Shown: positions 23,730 to 31,957, counted from the first letter of the stretch. The stretch is DNA of 34,641 nucleotides from Mogibacterium sp. (GCA_017515425.1 JAFWFU010000010.1:1-34641), one strand, 5' to 3'. A program made the numbers and translations. The notes: generated by a model from the letters alone, not told the origin.

Positions 23730-25715
23730 ATGACAATTTTTTACAACATAATTGCATTTCTCGGTGGGCTCGCCATGTTCCTCTACGGTATGAGGGTCAT
23801 GGGCGACGGTCTTAAGAATTCATCAGGCGGAGCAATGAGAGAGGCTCTTGCCAGAGTTACCAACAAACCCTATATGGGCTTTATCCTCGGTATGCTCGTC
23901 GCATGTATCATACAGAGCTCAACCGCCACGATAGTAATTGCAGTCGGCTTGGTAGGTGCGGGATTTCTCACCTTTCATCAATCTATCGGCATAGTGCTGG
24001 GCGCCAATGTCGGTACTGCCATCACCGCGCAGATTATCAGACTCATGGACGTAAGCTCCGGAATGGACAGTCCCCTGTATTTCTTCAAGGCGGATAACCT
24101 CGCGCCCCTCGCGCTTGTAATCGGAATCACCATGATAATGTTTATCAAGACAAGTGCCTCCAAAACCGCCGGCTCGGTCGCCTGCGGATTCGGCATTCTT
24201 TTTATGGGTCTTATCTATATGAGCAATGTCGTCTCAGGTTTCGGCGAGTCGCTCAGCAACCTTCTCACGGCATTCGAAAACAATTATTTCCTCGGATTCC
24301 TCTCGGGTATACTTGTGACCGGAGTCGTCCAGAGCTCATCTGCCGTCGTCGGTATTATTCAGTCCATAGCCAGCTCCGTGGGAGTCACATTCAGTGCGGT
24401 ATTCGCTGTGATTATCGGTGTAAATATCGGAGACTGCGTCACGACCTACCTCGTAAGCAGCATTGGAGCCAAGCCAAATCAAAAGCGCACAGCCGTTGTT
24501 CATATCGTGTATAACGTATTCGCCGCCCTGCTCTGCTTCCTGATTATCTTTGTCGGAAGGACGAGCGGTATCATAGATGATGATTGGTGGAATAAGGTTC
24601 TCAATTCAGGCGGAGTCGCCAATATCCATGGGTTCTTCAGACTCGTTCCGGCGGTTGCACTTCTGCCGCTTACCGGACTCTTTGAGCGTATCACCTGTTC
24701 GCTTGTCAAGGAAGAGCGTATCGACGATGAGGACAAAAATGCGATTGCCGCACTCGACGCTCTTGATGAACGCCTATTTAACACGCCCGCTCTCGCTCTC
24801 GAACAGGTTGACCGCGTTGTTTGGGAGATGAGCGAAATCGCATGTCATAATTTCGACGCTGCCGTAAAGCAGATTTACGATTACGATCCTAAGCGCAATC
24901 AAAGAATAGAGGCTAGAGAAAATCTCCTCGACAGCATGACCGACGCCGCCAACAAATATATCGTTTCCCTATCGCCTCATGTCAGGCTCTACAGAGATAC
25001 GAAGAGGCAGAACTATACTCTCAAATCATTGATTTGTTACGAGAGGATTGGAGATCTCGCCAAGAATATCGCCAATGAAGTCGAGGAATTGAAATCAAGC
25101 GGCAAGGAGTTCTCGCCTACAGCAATGCAGGAACTCAGAATCGCCTTCGACGCGATATATGAAATCCTCGATATTACGGCAAGAGCTTATAGAACGAAGA
25201 GTTCGAGCCTCGCAGCTAAGGTGGAGCCTTTAGAAGAGGTCATTGACGATTTAGTGGAAGAGCTGAACGCACGCCATGTATATAGAATGGTAAACAATCT
25301 CTGCGACGCCTTCAAGGGTATTCAGTTCCAAACAATCCTAACCAATATTGAGCATATTTCCGATAAATGCAGCGACATCGCCGTTTATATCTTAGAGCGC
25401 GATAATAATGAAATCTTCGGGCAGGAGCATTCATATATACATGAGCTTCATATAAACAATGATGACGAGTACAAAAATAATTATAATAAGAAGCACGACA
25501 AATACTTTAAGGCAATCGAAGCCATATCCATGGTGTCAGCGCCCATAGATGATGATAAGGACGAGGACAAGGATAATGGCAAGAGCGGAAAAGCCGATAT
25601 GAAGGATATAAAGAAGGTAAAGACGGACTCAAAGGTGCCTTCGAAGTCGAAGGAGAAGTCCGAAAAGAAGACGAAGGAAAAAAGCGGCAATGATAACCTT
25701 GTTATTTTGATTTAA
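23730..25715 (+). CDS. Na/Pi cotransporter family protein with PhoU-like domain, paralogue 1
   Basis: The membrane half (about residues 1-320) has the two inverted QSS motifs of NptA/PNaS transporters, IIQSSTATIVIAVG and VVQSSSAVVGIIQS, each after a GxLxMFLYGM- or FLSGILVTG-like helix. A PhoU-like helical domain spans about 345-560. The family imports phosphate with sodium; the PhoU part probably regulates it. The last 75 residues are highly charged (Lys/Asp/Glu/Ser) and probably disordered, which the second copy at 29078-30844 lacks. The length is 661 residues. AAGGAAG lies 11 bases ahead of the ATG. It is the only plus-strand gene of the window, and its last 14 bases overlap the end of the convergent potD-like gene. 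Confidence 0.92.
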   Translation: MTIFYNIIAFLGGLAMFLYGMRVMGDGLKNSSGGAMREALARVTNKPYMGFILGMLVACIIQSSTATIVIAVGLVGAGFLTFHQSIGIVLGANVGTAITAQIIRLMDVSSGMDSPLYFFKADNLAPLALVIGITMIMFIKTSASKTAGSVACGFGILFMGLIYMSNVVSGFGESLSNLLTAFENNYFLGFLSGILVTGVVQSSSAVVGIIQSIASSVGVTFSAVFAVIIGVNIGDCVTTYLVSSIGAKPNQKRTAVVHIVYNVFAALLCFLIIFVGRTSGIIDDDWWNKVLNSGGVANIHGFFRLVPAVALLPLTGLFERITCSLVKEERIDDEDKNAIAALDALDERLFNTPALALEQVDRVVWEMSEIACHNFDAAVKQIYDYDPKRNQRIEARENLLDSMTDAANKYIVSLSPHVRLYRDTKRQNYTLKSLICYERIGDLAKNIANEVEELKSSGKEFSPTAMQELRIAFDAIYEILDITARAYRTKSSSLAAKVEPLEEVIDDLVEELNARHVYRMVNNLCDAFKGIQFQTILTNIEHISDKCSDIAVYILERDNNEIFGQEHSYIHELHINNDDEYKNNYNKKHDKYFKAIEAISMVSAPIDDDKDEDKDNGKSGKADMKDIKKVKTDSKVPSKSKEKSEKKTKEKSGNDNLVILI

Positions 25716-26769
25716 CCTTCTTCCAATAATCGCTATACAGCTCCGTCGCCTCGCTGTCGAGCGTTCTCAGCGACTCGCATTTCTCAATGATCTCATTTGT
25801 CGGAAATATCGCCTCTTCATTGAGATATTCCTCATCAATGAGTTCAAGCGCCGCCTCATTCGGCGTCGTATAGAATAGATAGTCGAAATTCTGAGCGGCG
25901 ACCTCAGCTTGGCAGAGGAAATTAATCCATTTCTCCGCATTTTCCTTATTCGTCGCCTCTTTCGGCACCACCCACGAATCTATGAAAAACTCCGTCCCCT
26001 CTTTAGGAACCACAAATTCCACATCTTCATTCAAATCCTTTGTATACATGTATTCGCCGTTCCAAACCACGCCGACAGCGGCAGAGCCATCAGCCAGCAA
26101 ATCTCTAGCCGAATCATTGGCATATTTGTATACGAGAGGTTTTTGAGCAATGAGTTCATCAGCAGCTTTTTTAATCTCATCCTTGTTCTCTGAGTTGAGA
26201 GAATAGCCGTTCTTCTTTAGACCTATCATAAAGGCATCCCTCACGCTGTCGGGCATTACCATCTGCCCCTTGAACTTCTCATTCCAAAGGTCGTCCCAAG
26301 AGTCAATCTCAATATCACCCACCATTTTGGTATTGTAGAGAATGCCCGAGACGCCAAGCTGATAGGGCACGGAATATTTGTTGCCCGGGTCGAATGACTC
26401 CGACTTTCTCATATAGACCTCGGATATATTGGCTAAATCCGGAATATTGGATTTATCAAGCTCTGCGAGCATGTCGTTTTCAGCCATTTTCTGTATCATA
26501 TAGTCCGAAGTGCATACGCAGTCATAGGTAGTCGCATTGTTTTCAAGCACGGTATACATCTCCTCAGCCGTATCATAGTAGTCAGGGATTACCATGATAC
26601 CCGTCTCCTCTTCGAACCTATCTATCAGCATGGGGTCGAAATAATCCCCGTAGCAATAGACATATACCTGGCCGTTTTCGCCGCTCCTGCATGATGTTGG
26701 AACAAAAACAGACGATACAATTATCATCATCATTATGAGAAATCTGCAAACAGCTCTTTTATTCTTCAA
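25702..26769 (-). CDS. potD: PotD-like spermidine/putrescine-binding lipoprotein, orphan
   Basis: This is an extracellular solute-binding lipoprotein of the polyamine PotD/F type. A signal segment rich in Met/Ile leads to the lipobox VPTSC, then a bilobed binding domain with YVYCYGDYFDPMLIDRFEEE, YDCVCTSDYMIQKM and WNGEYMYTKD. The best start is TTG at 26769, because GGAGGG lies 7 bases ahead. An ATG further out (26799) falls inside a terminator hairpin and has no ribosome site. No potABC genes accompany it here, so it must use a transporter encoded elsewhere or act as a sensor; the neighbouring two-component system lies upstream in the same direction. Confidence 0.88.
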   Translation of the reverse strand: MKNKRAVCRFLIMMMIIVSSVFVPTSCRSGENGQVYVYCYGDYFDPMLIDRFEEETGIMVIPDYYDTAEEMYTVLENNATTYDCVCTSDYMIQKMAENDMLAELDKSNIPDLANISEVYMRKSESFDPGNKYSVPYQLGVSGILYNTKMVGDIEIDSWDDLWNEKFKGQMVMPDSVRDAFMIGLKKNGYSLNSENKDEIKKAADELIAQKPLVYKYANDSARDLLADGSAAVGVVWNGEYMYTKDLNEDVEFVVPKEGTEFFIDSWVVPKEATNKENAEKWINFLCQAEVAAQNFDYLFYTTPNEAALELIDEEYLNEEAIFPTNEIIEKCESLRTLDSEATELYSDYWKKVKSK

Positions 26770-26787
26770 TCTTTTTCCCTCCGAAAG

Positions 26788-26829
26788 AAAACTCGTCATC
26801 TGCAGTGATAATTCATCACAGACGACGAG
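26788..26829 (-). terminator. terminator hairpin between kinase and potD-like gene
   Basis: CTCGTCATCTG...GTGAT (26792-26809) pairs with ATCAC..AGACGACGAG (26814-26829) around AATTC. On the minus strand it is followed by TTTTCTTTC and then the ribosome site of the potD-like gene. It either ends the kinase transcript or partly attenuates the next gene. Confidence 0.75.
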
Positions 26830-26857
26830 GCTATTGTAACATATTTTTTACTGCAAA

Positions 26858-28219
26858 TCACGACAGGGGCAGACTGATTTTGATGATAAAATCCCTGCCG
26901 TCAGAACTGCGCGCGCTCACGCTGCCGCCATAGAGAGATACTATAGCCTTTGCCATGGAAAGCCCTATGCCATGCCCGCCGGTTTGCGAATTCCGGGAAG
27001 CGTCCGTTCTATAAAATCTCTCAAATACATGGGGCAGGCTTTCGGGACTCAGCACTTCATCAACAAAGTTTTTTACCTCAAGCTCCGCATTCTTCCCCTC
27101 TCTTCTAAGCTTTACGCTAATCTCAGAGCCATTCGCCGCATACTTCACGGCATTGTCGAAAATGATAGAAGAGAGCTTTTCCATATCCTCGGCATTTCCT
27201 TTTGTAAATACGGGCTCCTCAATATCCGATACTATATCTACACCCTTTTCCTTTGCGAGCACGGCAAACGAAGCCGCCGATTCCGTCAGAATATCCGAAA
27301 GCGGAACATCACTCATAATAGGAGGGGATATTTCCTCCTCCATTCGTGATAGGTAGACGAGGTCATTTGTAAGGCTGGATAGCCTCTCCGCCTGGCTTTT
27401 TATTTCAGCCAAATCGCTTTTAATTTCAGCAACGCCCTCCGCCCCAAGCTCGGAAGTTTCAATTTTGCGAGCTTCTGCTCCAATTACACCGATTTCCGTC
27501 TCAGCTCCGCCGCCTTCTGCTCCATTTTTATCGACTTTCGCGGATTCGAGCACCATATTCATGAGGTCGATATTTGCCATGATAATCGACAGCGGCGTCT
27601 TTATCTCATGCCCTGCGTCAGTTATAAATCTCTTTTGTTTCTCATAGCTCTCCGCCACCGGCTTTACTATGCGCCCCGCGAAATACAGAATTATGAAAAA
27701 TACAACCAAGAGCCCCGCGAGAGACATCAATATGCTGGCTCTGAGGAAATCTCTATACGATTCGAGCACCCTGCCCCAGTCGAGGAAAACAATCTTGATA
27801 TATATATTTTCGCTGCTGATATTATATCTGAATTCTTCGATAAAACCGCTAGTCTTGCCCCTAGCCAAAGCTATATTCGCATATTCTATGGCATCCTCAT
27901 AGTCAATGGCTGAGATTCTATCGGTATTGATTTGAAGGACATTTCCATTGGTATCCGACAGAACCGTGAAAAATCTCGATTCCTCAGCTTCATCTCTGCT
28001 CAGACTCGGACCACCGCGCCCCCTGATACCAAAAAGCTCCGTAATAGGATCCCTCAGGAAGTTCTCAGAATTGGCTTGCAGCACCTCAATCCTGTCATCA
28101 GCGTCACTGACGACCTTGTTGTAGTTGATGATATTCATGCCGGACACTATGACCGCAAGCAGCAGCGTCAGCGAAATCATCGCAAGAGCTATAAATCTTA
28201 GTTTGAGTTTTTTTATCAT
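26858..28219 (-). CDS. sensor histidine kinase with extended dimerisation hairpin
   Basis: Helix 1 (residues 9-31), an extracellular domain of about 130 residues, and helix 2 (161-183) form the sensor. The kinase core has the H box TDAGHEIKTPLSIIMA with His 204, N box IIFDNAVKYAANG, and G2 GGHGIGLSMAKAIV. No HAMP domain is obvious. Between the two dimerisation helices lies an unusual insert at about residues 226-272, rich in Gly, Ala and Glu (KNGAEGGGAETEIG...). The 453-residue protein overlaps its response regulator gene by 4 bases (ATGA type), so they form a pair. Confidence 0.93.
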   Translation of the reverse strand: MIKKLKLRFIALAMISLTLLLAVIVSGMNIINYNKVVSDADDRIEVLQANSENFLRDPITELFGIRGRGGPSLSRDEAEESRFFTVLSDTNGNVLQINTDRISAIDYEDAIEYANIALARGKTSGFIEEFRYNISSENIYIKIVFLDWGRVLESYRDFLRASILMSLAGLLVVFFIILYFAGRIVKPVAESYEKQKRFITDAGHEIKTPLSIIMANIDLMNMVLESAKVDKNGAEGGGAETEIGVIGAEARKIETSELGAEGVAEIKSDLAEIKSQAERLSSLTNDLVYLSRMEEEISPPIMSDVPLSDILTESAASFAVLAKEKGVDIVSDIEEPVFTKGNAEDMEKLSSIIFDNAVKYAANGSEISVKLRREGKNAELEVKNFVDEVLSPESLPHVFERFYRTDASRNSQTGGHGIGLSMAKAIVSLYGGSVSARSSDGRDFIIKISLPLS

Positions 28220-28896
28220 TTTCTTTCTTCTTTTTCTAGCGAATATCCCGCATTTCTCATAGCCTTTATCCTTATATCGCTGCCTATTGAGGCAAGCTTC
28301 TTCCTAAGATATGAGATATACACCCATACAACATTGCTTTCCGTATCGCTGTCATATCCCCAGATATGATCCATGAAGATATCAACTGAGATTATATTCC
28401 CTGGGCGTGCCATTAAGAGCTCCATCATCTGAAACTCCTTATTGGCAAGCTTAATCGCTCCTGATGGCGTCGAAAGCTCAAAGTTCGCACGGTCTAAGGT
28501 GAGATTTCCAAGAGACAGCTTGCTCCCAGACTCCGCAGCAGGTCTCGTAATAGCCCTGACCGCAGCCAGCAATTCCTTTGCGTCGAAAGGCTTCGTCAGA
28601 TAGTAGTTCGCCCCCGTATCGAGACCCCGCACCTTGTCATCAACCTCCGATTTTGCAGTCAGCATTAAAACGGGAAGGTCGCTGCCGGATTCCCTTATTC
28701 TCCTGAGCACCTCTATCCCGTCCACCTTAGGCATCATTATATCCAATACAGCCGCGTCATAATTGCCCGCCTCAAGATAGTCGAGCGCATCCTGCCCGTC
28801 AAAGACAGCGTCGATAGAATAATTGCTATTTTCAAATATCTTGACGAGCGCCTTCGAAAGAGCCTTCTCGTCCTCAGCCAAAAGTATTCTCATCAT
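28216..28896 (-). CDS. OmpR/PhoB-family response regulator
   Basis: The receiver has AEDE at residues 7-10, phospho-accepting Asp 52 in VLDIMMPKVDG, Thr 80 and Lys 102 in LTKPFDAKE. The winged-helix effector domain includes LANKEFQMMELLMARPGNIIS and ends RNAGYSLE. The 226-residue length is standard. AGGAGATAA precedes the ATG. It is followed by the kinase gene. The target genes are unknown; the nearby Na/Pi transporters and the PotD-like protein are candidates. Confidence 0.95.
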   Translation of the reverse strand: MMRILLAEDEKALSKALVKIFENSNYSIDAVFDGQDALDYLEAGNYDAAVLDIMMPKVDGIEVLRRIRESGSDLPVLMLTAKSEVDDKVRGLDTGANYYLTKPFDAKELLAAVRAITRPAAESGSKLSLGNLTLDRANFELSTPSGAIKLANKEFQMMELLMARPGNIISVDIFMDHIWGYDSDTESNVVWVYISYLRKKLASIGSDIRIKAMRNAGYSLEKEERK

Positions 28897-28921
28897 TTAT
28901 CTCCTAATTCCGCTATCATGG

Positions 28922-28930
28922 ATTATAGCA
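28922..28930 (-). promoter_or_regulatory. extended -10 promoter of the second two-component system
   Basis: TGCTATAAT on the minus strand lies about 25 bases before the regulator ATG. The -35 position (TGCATA) is poor, typical of extended -10 or activator-dependent promoters. Confidence 0.45.
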
Positions 28931-29027
28931 CCATTTTACAGACATATGCAGACAGGCTTCCCTTGCATTGTTTGAGCGATTTCGCCTCATGCTCCCGTTA
29001 TGATAGGCTCTGATACTTAAATCAACC

Positions 29028-29062
29028 TAAAAAGAGACAGCGCATATATGATAGGCGCTGCC
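29028..29062 (-). terminator. terminator after the second Na/Pi transporter gene
   Basis: CAGCGC (29038-29043) and GCGCTG (29055-29060) pair around an 11-base loop, and CTCTTTTT follows on the minus strand. Confidence 0.75.
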
Positions 29063-29077
29063 GATTAAATGACGTAA

Positions 29078-30844
29078 TCAGTATTCGATTGCAAACTGTT
29101 TTTTATATTCCGAAAACTGAGTCTTGAACTGCTCGTTTTCTCTGAAATCAGGGTTCAGACGATACTCATGCAGTCCTATATCGCCAGATGCGGATTCGAG
29201 TATATCCACCGCCACATTGCTGCAATGGTCAGCTATTCTCTCATAATCCGTCAGCAAGTCGTTGAATACGAAGCCTATCTCGAGCGAACATTCCTGACGG
29301 CTGACCCTGTCAATATGTTTCGATTTGATCTCATCACAGAGGTCGTCTATTACCTCTTCCAAAGGATCTATCCTGATAGCCTTCTCAATATTGTTGTTTA
29401 TAAATGCATCTATTGTGAGAGAAGTAATCTCGCTTACAGCCTCTTCAAGTACATCGAGCTCTATCTTAGCCTTGTCGGTAAAAACTATCTTTTTCTCGTG
29501 GATCTCTTCTGCGGCTTCGCCTATATTTCTCGAATGATCGGAAATCCTCTCGAAGTCTGAGAGCACTCTGAGGTATTTGCTTATATCGGCGGACTGAGTA
29601 TGATTTAGATCGGCTGCCGTTATCTTGAGAAGATAGTTTCCCAGCTTATCCTCATATCTGTCAAGCACTCCTTCGAGGTCGAATACTTTTTTAAGCCCCT
29701 CCTTGCTGAACCCTCTTCTGACTGCAACCGCGCTTGCAACGCTTTCCAAGGCTTTCCCAGCCATTGAGTCAATGACTGACTTGCTCTGATTGATAGCCAG
29801 AGTCGGATGATTCAGGAATCTCGGCTCAAGCTTATCCATATCCGCTTTTTCAGCAGCAACTTCCGCATCCTCGGGGAATATCCTGCAAACTATTTTCTCC
29901 AGCAAACCAATAGCCGGCGAAAGCAGGACTACCACAGCCGCCCTGTATAGCGTGTTTAAAAGAGCAACGCCCACCATACTCATCTGTGCGCTCATGAAGC
30001 TAAACCCGATAATTGCATTTGCGATATAGAATATACCTCCGCAAAGCAGAGCTCCGAGGACGTCGATTATTAGATACACAAATGCAGTCCTCTTGCCATT
30101 TGTGCTGGCGCCGAGTGCGCTGAGCATGACCGGAACCGACGCACCGATACCTATACCCATGAGTATGGGAAAAGCCATATCAAACTCTACAGCTCCCGTA
30201 ACAGCTAGAGCCTGCAGAATACCTACCGCGGCGCTGGCGCTCTGAATGACGGCTGTTGCAACCGCACCTATCAGGACGCCGAGAAGTGGATTTGTAAAGC
30301 TTGTCATAAGCTCAATGAAGCGCTCATCCTCTCTAAGCGGAACAATGGCGCCGGACATCATGCTCATGCCGTACATCAGAACCGCAAATCCGAGCAGAAT
30401 TCCTCCCACATTTTTATGCGAGTTCTTCCTAGCGAACATCCAAAGCAGTATGCCTATAAGAGCAACTACGCCTGTAAGCATTTCCGTGCTAAGATAAGTC
30501 GCAATGCTTGCACCGGAACCGCCAAGGCTGTTTAGACAGAGTATCCAGCCGGTGATGCTAGTACCAAGTATTGCGCCAAGCACGATTCCTATCGCCTGTT
30601 TTACCTGCATCATACCAGAGTTTACAAAGCCCACTACCATTACAGATGTGGCAGATGAGGACTGTATCGCTGCCGTCACTCCTATTCCGAGCAAAATCCC
30701 CTTAATAGGGTTGCCTGCAAGTTTATACAGAACGGTCTCCATCCTGTTTCCTGCTACTTTCTTGAGGGAGTCCCCCATTACCGACATTCCGAAAAGGAAC
30801 ATCGCAACTCCGCCCAAGAGTGATATGATATTTGTTGAATCCAT
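29078..30844 (-). CDS. Na/Pi cotransporter family protein with PhoU-like domain, paralogue 2, behind a Mn2+ riboswitch
   Basis: This 588-residue protein has the same plan as the 23730 gene: a membrane half with paired QSS-type motifs (AIQSSSATSVMVVG and VIQSASAAVGILQA), then a PhoU-like domain at about residues 345-560, but no charged tail. The two proteins are clearly paralogous yet diverged. The ATG at 30844 follows GCGGAGGAT. The leader carries a yybP-ykoY-type aptamer and terminator, so transcription should be switched on by Mn2+. That regulation is usually attached to Mn exporters, so this copy may serve manganese/phosphate balance or transport something other than phosphate; this is inference. 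Phosphate import by sodium symport is the family annotation. Confidence 0.92.
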   Translation of the reverse strand: MDSTNIISLLGGVAMFLFGMSVMGDSLKKVAGNRMETVLYKLAGNPIKGILLGIGVTAAIQSSSATSVMVVGFVNSGMMQVKQAIGIVLGAILGTSITGWILCLNSLGGSGASIATYLSTEMLTGVVALIGILLWMFARKNSHKNVGGILLGFAVLMYGMSMMSGAIVPLREDERFIELMTSFTNPLLGVLIGAVATAVIQSASAAVGILQALAVTGAVEFDMAFPILMGIGIGASVPVMLSALGASTNGKRTAFVYLIIDVLGALLCGGIFYIANAIIGFSFMSAQMSMVGVALLNTLYRAAVVVLLSPAIGLLEKIVCRIFPEDAEVAAEKADMDKLEPRFLNHPTLAINQSKSVIDSMAGKALESVASAVAVRRGFSKEGLKKVFDLEGVLDRYEDKLGNYLLKITAADLNHTQSADISKYLRVLSDFERISDHSRNIGEAAEEIHEKKIVFTDKAKIELDVLEEAVSEITSLTIDAFINNNIEKAIRIDPLEEVIDDLCDEIKSKHIDRVSRQECSLEIGFVFNDLLTDYERIADHCSNVAVDILESASGDIGLHEYRLNPDFRENEQFKTQFSEYKKQFAIEY

Positions 30845-30904
30845 TAATTTTTTATCCTCCGCTTTTCTAAAGCATTTTTCTTTTGTACGCTTTTCTTATT
30901 TCTA

Positions 30905-30944
30905 TAAAAAAGAGGCTTATACCTGAATATTCGGCATAAGTCTC
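30905..30944 (-). terminator. riboswitch expression-platform terminator
   Basis: GAGACTTATGCC and GGTATAAGCCTC on the minus strand form a 12-base imperfect stem with a 9-base loop, followed by TTTTTT. Its 5' strand is the same sequence as the 3' strand of the aptamer closing helix, so the two structures exclude each other. Confidence 0.85.
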
Positions 30945-31029
30945 GCTTATTACAACATATTCCGGGGATTTGTCCCGTACTGACGAAATATGTCACGCAT
31001 CTCTGCGCAAGCTACTCCTTTTTTTAACC
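30933..31029 (-). ncRNA. yybP-ykoY manganese riboswitch
   Basis: The minus-strand leader contains the conserved pieces of this class in order: AAAAGGAGTAGC, a small hairpin CGCA-GAGA-TGCG, helix strand ACATATT, the loop TCGTCA (30986-30981), a GGG/CCC hairpin followed by CG, the closing strand AATATGT, and AGCGAGACTT. Known members (for example L. lactis yybP-ykoY) have GGGGAGUAGC, UCGUCA, CCG and AGCAAGACCUU at the same places. The outermost helix P1 looks weak here. A consensus promoter lies just upstream and a terminator overlaps the 3' end, an arrangement expected to turn the gene on when Mn2+ binds. Confidence 0.85.
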
Positions 31030-31034
31030 TGATA

Positions 31035-31063
31035 ACTATCACATATTTCACAATCCTTGTCAA
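31035..31063 (-). promoter_or_regulatory. promoter of the riboswitch transcript
   Basis: TTGACA (31063-31058) is followed after 17 bases by GATAGT (31040-31035) on the minus strand. Transcription would start a few bases before the aptamer. Confidence 0.65.
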
Positions 31064-31098
31064 CAGCATATTAGTGAAAACTATAATATTGCGCTCGT

Positions 31099-31200
31099 AA
31101 GACTTTTCGGCTAGTCGGCAAGATCGAGCCATGAAACTTTTCGGCTAACCTTCAAATTCGAGCCATAAAACTTTTTGTCTAATCTTCAAATTCGAACTGC
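31099..31200. repeat. three tandem 34-bp units overlapping the phosphatase gene end
   Basis: Units 31099-31132, 31133-31166 and 31167-31200 keep an exact 34-base period and share ACTTTTCGGCTA and TTCAAATTCGA-type cores. The last unit includes the final seven codons and stop of the phosphatase gene, so the copies downstream are decayed duplicates of the gene's 3' end. Confidence 0.85.
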
Positions 31201-31694
31201 GATAATAGCCCTGCGCAGCCCTCGGTCACATCGCGCCAAGTCGCATCGAAGTCGCCCGTATACCACGGGTCTGCCACCTCCTCGCCAGCCCTGTCAGCAT
31301 AATCCAGCATAAGGCTGAGCCTGCCCTCAGGCGCGTCGCCAAGCTGCCTTCTCAAATTGCGCAGATTGTTATGATCCATGCAGATGATTTTGTCATAATA
31401 ATCATAGTCATCACGCACTACGCGCCTCGACCTTTTAGCAGACACGCCAAGCTCATTGCCCTGCACGCCTATGCCATTCTCCGCGAGCTTTCTCCTCGCC
31501 TGCGGATATATCGGATTCCCAATCTCCTCATTGCTCGTCGCAGCCGACTCAATCACAAAATCCGCGCGCTCTCCGGCACCGCAGTTAACCCCCGTAACCG
31601 AATACCCCGCCTTTACAGCCATATCCTTCATAATAAACTCCGCCATCGGACTCCTGCAAATATTGCCATGGCAAACGAATAATATCTTTTTCAT
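31179..31694 (-). CDS. low-molecular-weight protein tyrosine phosphatase
   Basis: The P-loop CHGNICRSP (Cys 8, Arg 14) opens the protein and the general-acid motif DPWYTGDF (Asp 142) is near the end, the two hallmarks of the LMW-PTP fold. The length of 171 residues is slightly above the usual 150-160. In Bacillota such enzymes dephosphorylate protein tyrosine or arginine residues. Here residue 12 of the P-loop is Ile; YwlE-type arginine phosphatases have Thr at about this place, so tyrosine is the likelier substrate (inference). No capsule or tyrosine-kinase gene adjoins it. No clear ribosome site precedes the ATG, but a good promoter does. Confidence 0.94.
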   Translation of the reverse strand: MKKILFVCHGNICRSPMAEFIMKDMAVKAGYSVTGVNCGAGERADFVIESAATSNEEIGNPIYPQARRKLAENGIGVQGNELGVSAKRSRRVVRDDYDYYDKIICMDHNNLRNLRRQLGDAPEGRLSLMLDYADRAGEEVADPWYTGDFDATWRDVTEGCAGLLSQFEFED

Positions 31695-31731
31695 TGATTT
31701 TTCAACGCCTTTCTATGCCTTAGTATGCCAT

Positions 31732-31760
31732 ATAATACCTGCATAATGCCGAGTTTTCAA
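31732..31760 (-). promoter_or_regulatory. promoter of the LMW phosphatase gene
   Basis: TTGAAA (31760-31755), 17 bases, then TATTAT (31737-31732) on the minus strand, about 35 bases before the ATG. It remains intact next to the integrated element. Confidence 0.6.
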
Positions 31761-31835
31761 GGCTTCCGTATCATTAATCCGAAATTCCTCGAAACCCGCA
31801 TATTTCAGCATGTTGCGGCATATCTTGGTCTTCAA

Positions 31836-31957
31836 TGTTGGTAAATTGTTGGTATGGATGCCAACCTATGCCACATTTTACCAATGTTTGTCTGCCACGT
31901 AACATTTGCGTATCATGATTGCAATCATTACGAGCCGTACCAACATTTTACCAACGT
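31836..31957. repeat. inverted integrase arm-type repeats at the left end of the element
   Basis: TGTTGGTAAATTGTTGGTAT (from 31836, plus strand) recurs almost unchanged on the minus strand from 31957 downward (CGTTGGTAAAATGTTGGTAC). A third, single TTGGTAAAATG core lies between (31874-31884, minus). A 14-bp perfect palindrome ATGATTGCAATCAT is at 31915-31928. Position just beyond the integrase gene suggests arm-binding sites for Int near attL; the exact element boundary cannot be placed. Confidence 0.6.

Noticed and set aside
30950-31132. 60-codon minus-strand frame covering the riboswitch leader
   Set aside because: It spans the promoter, aptamer and repeats, lacks a ribosome site at its start, and the RNA motifs explain the sequence better. 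A 16-codon leader peptide ending in the aptamer was also considered and dropped for the same reason.
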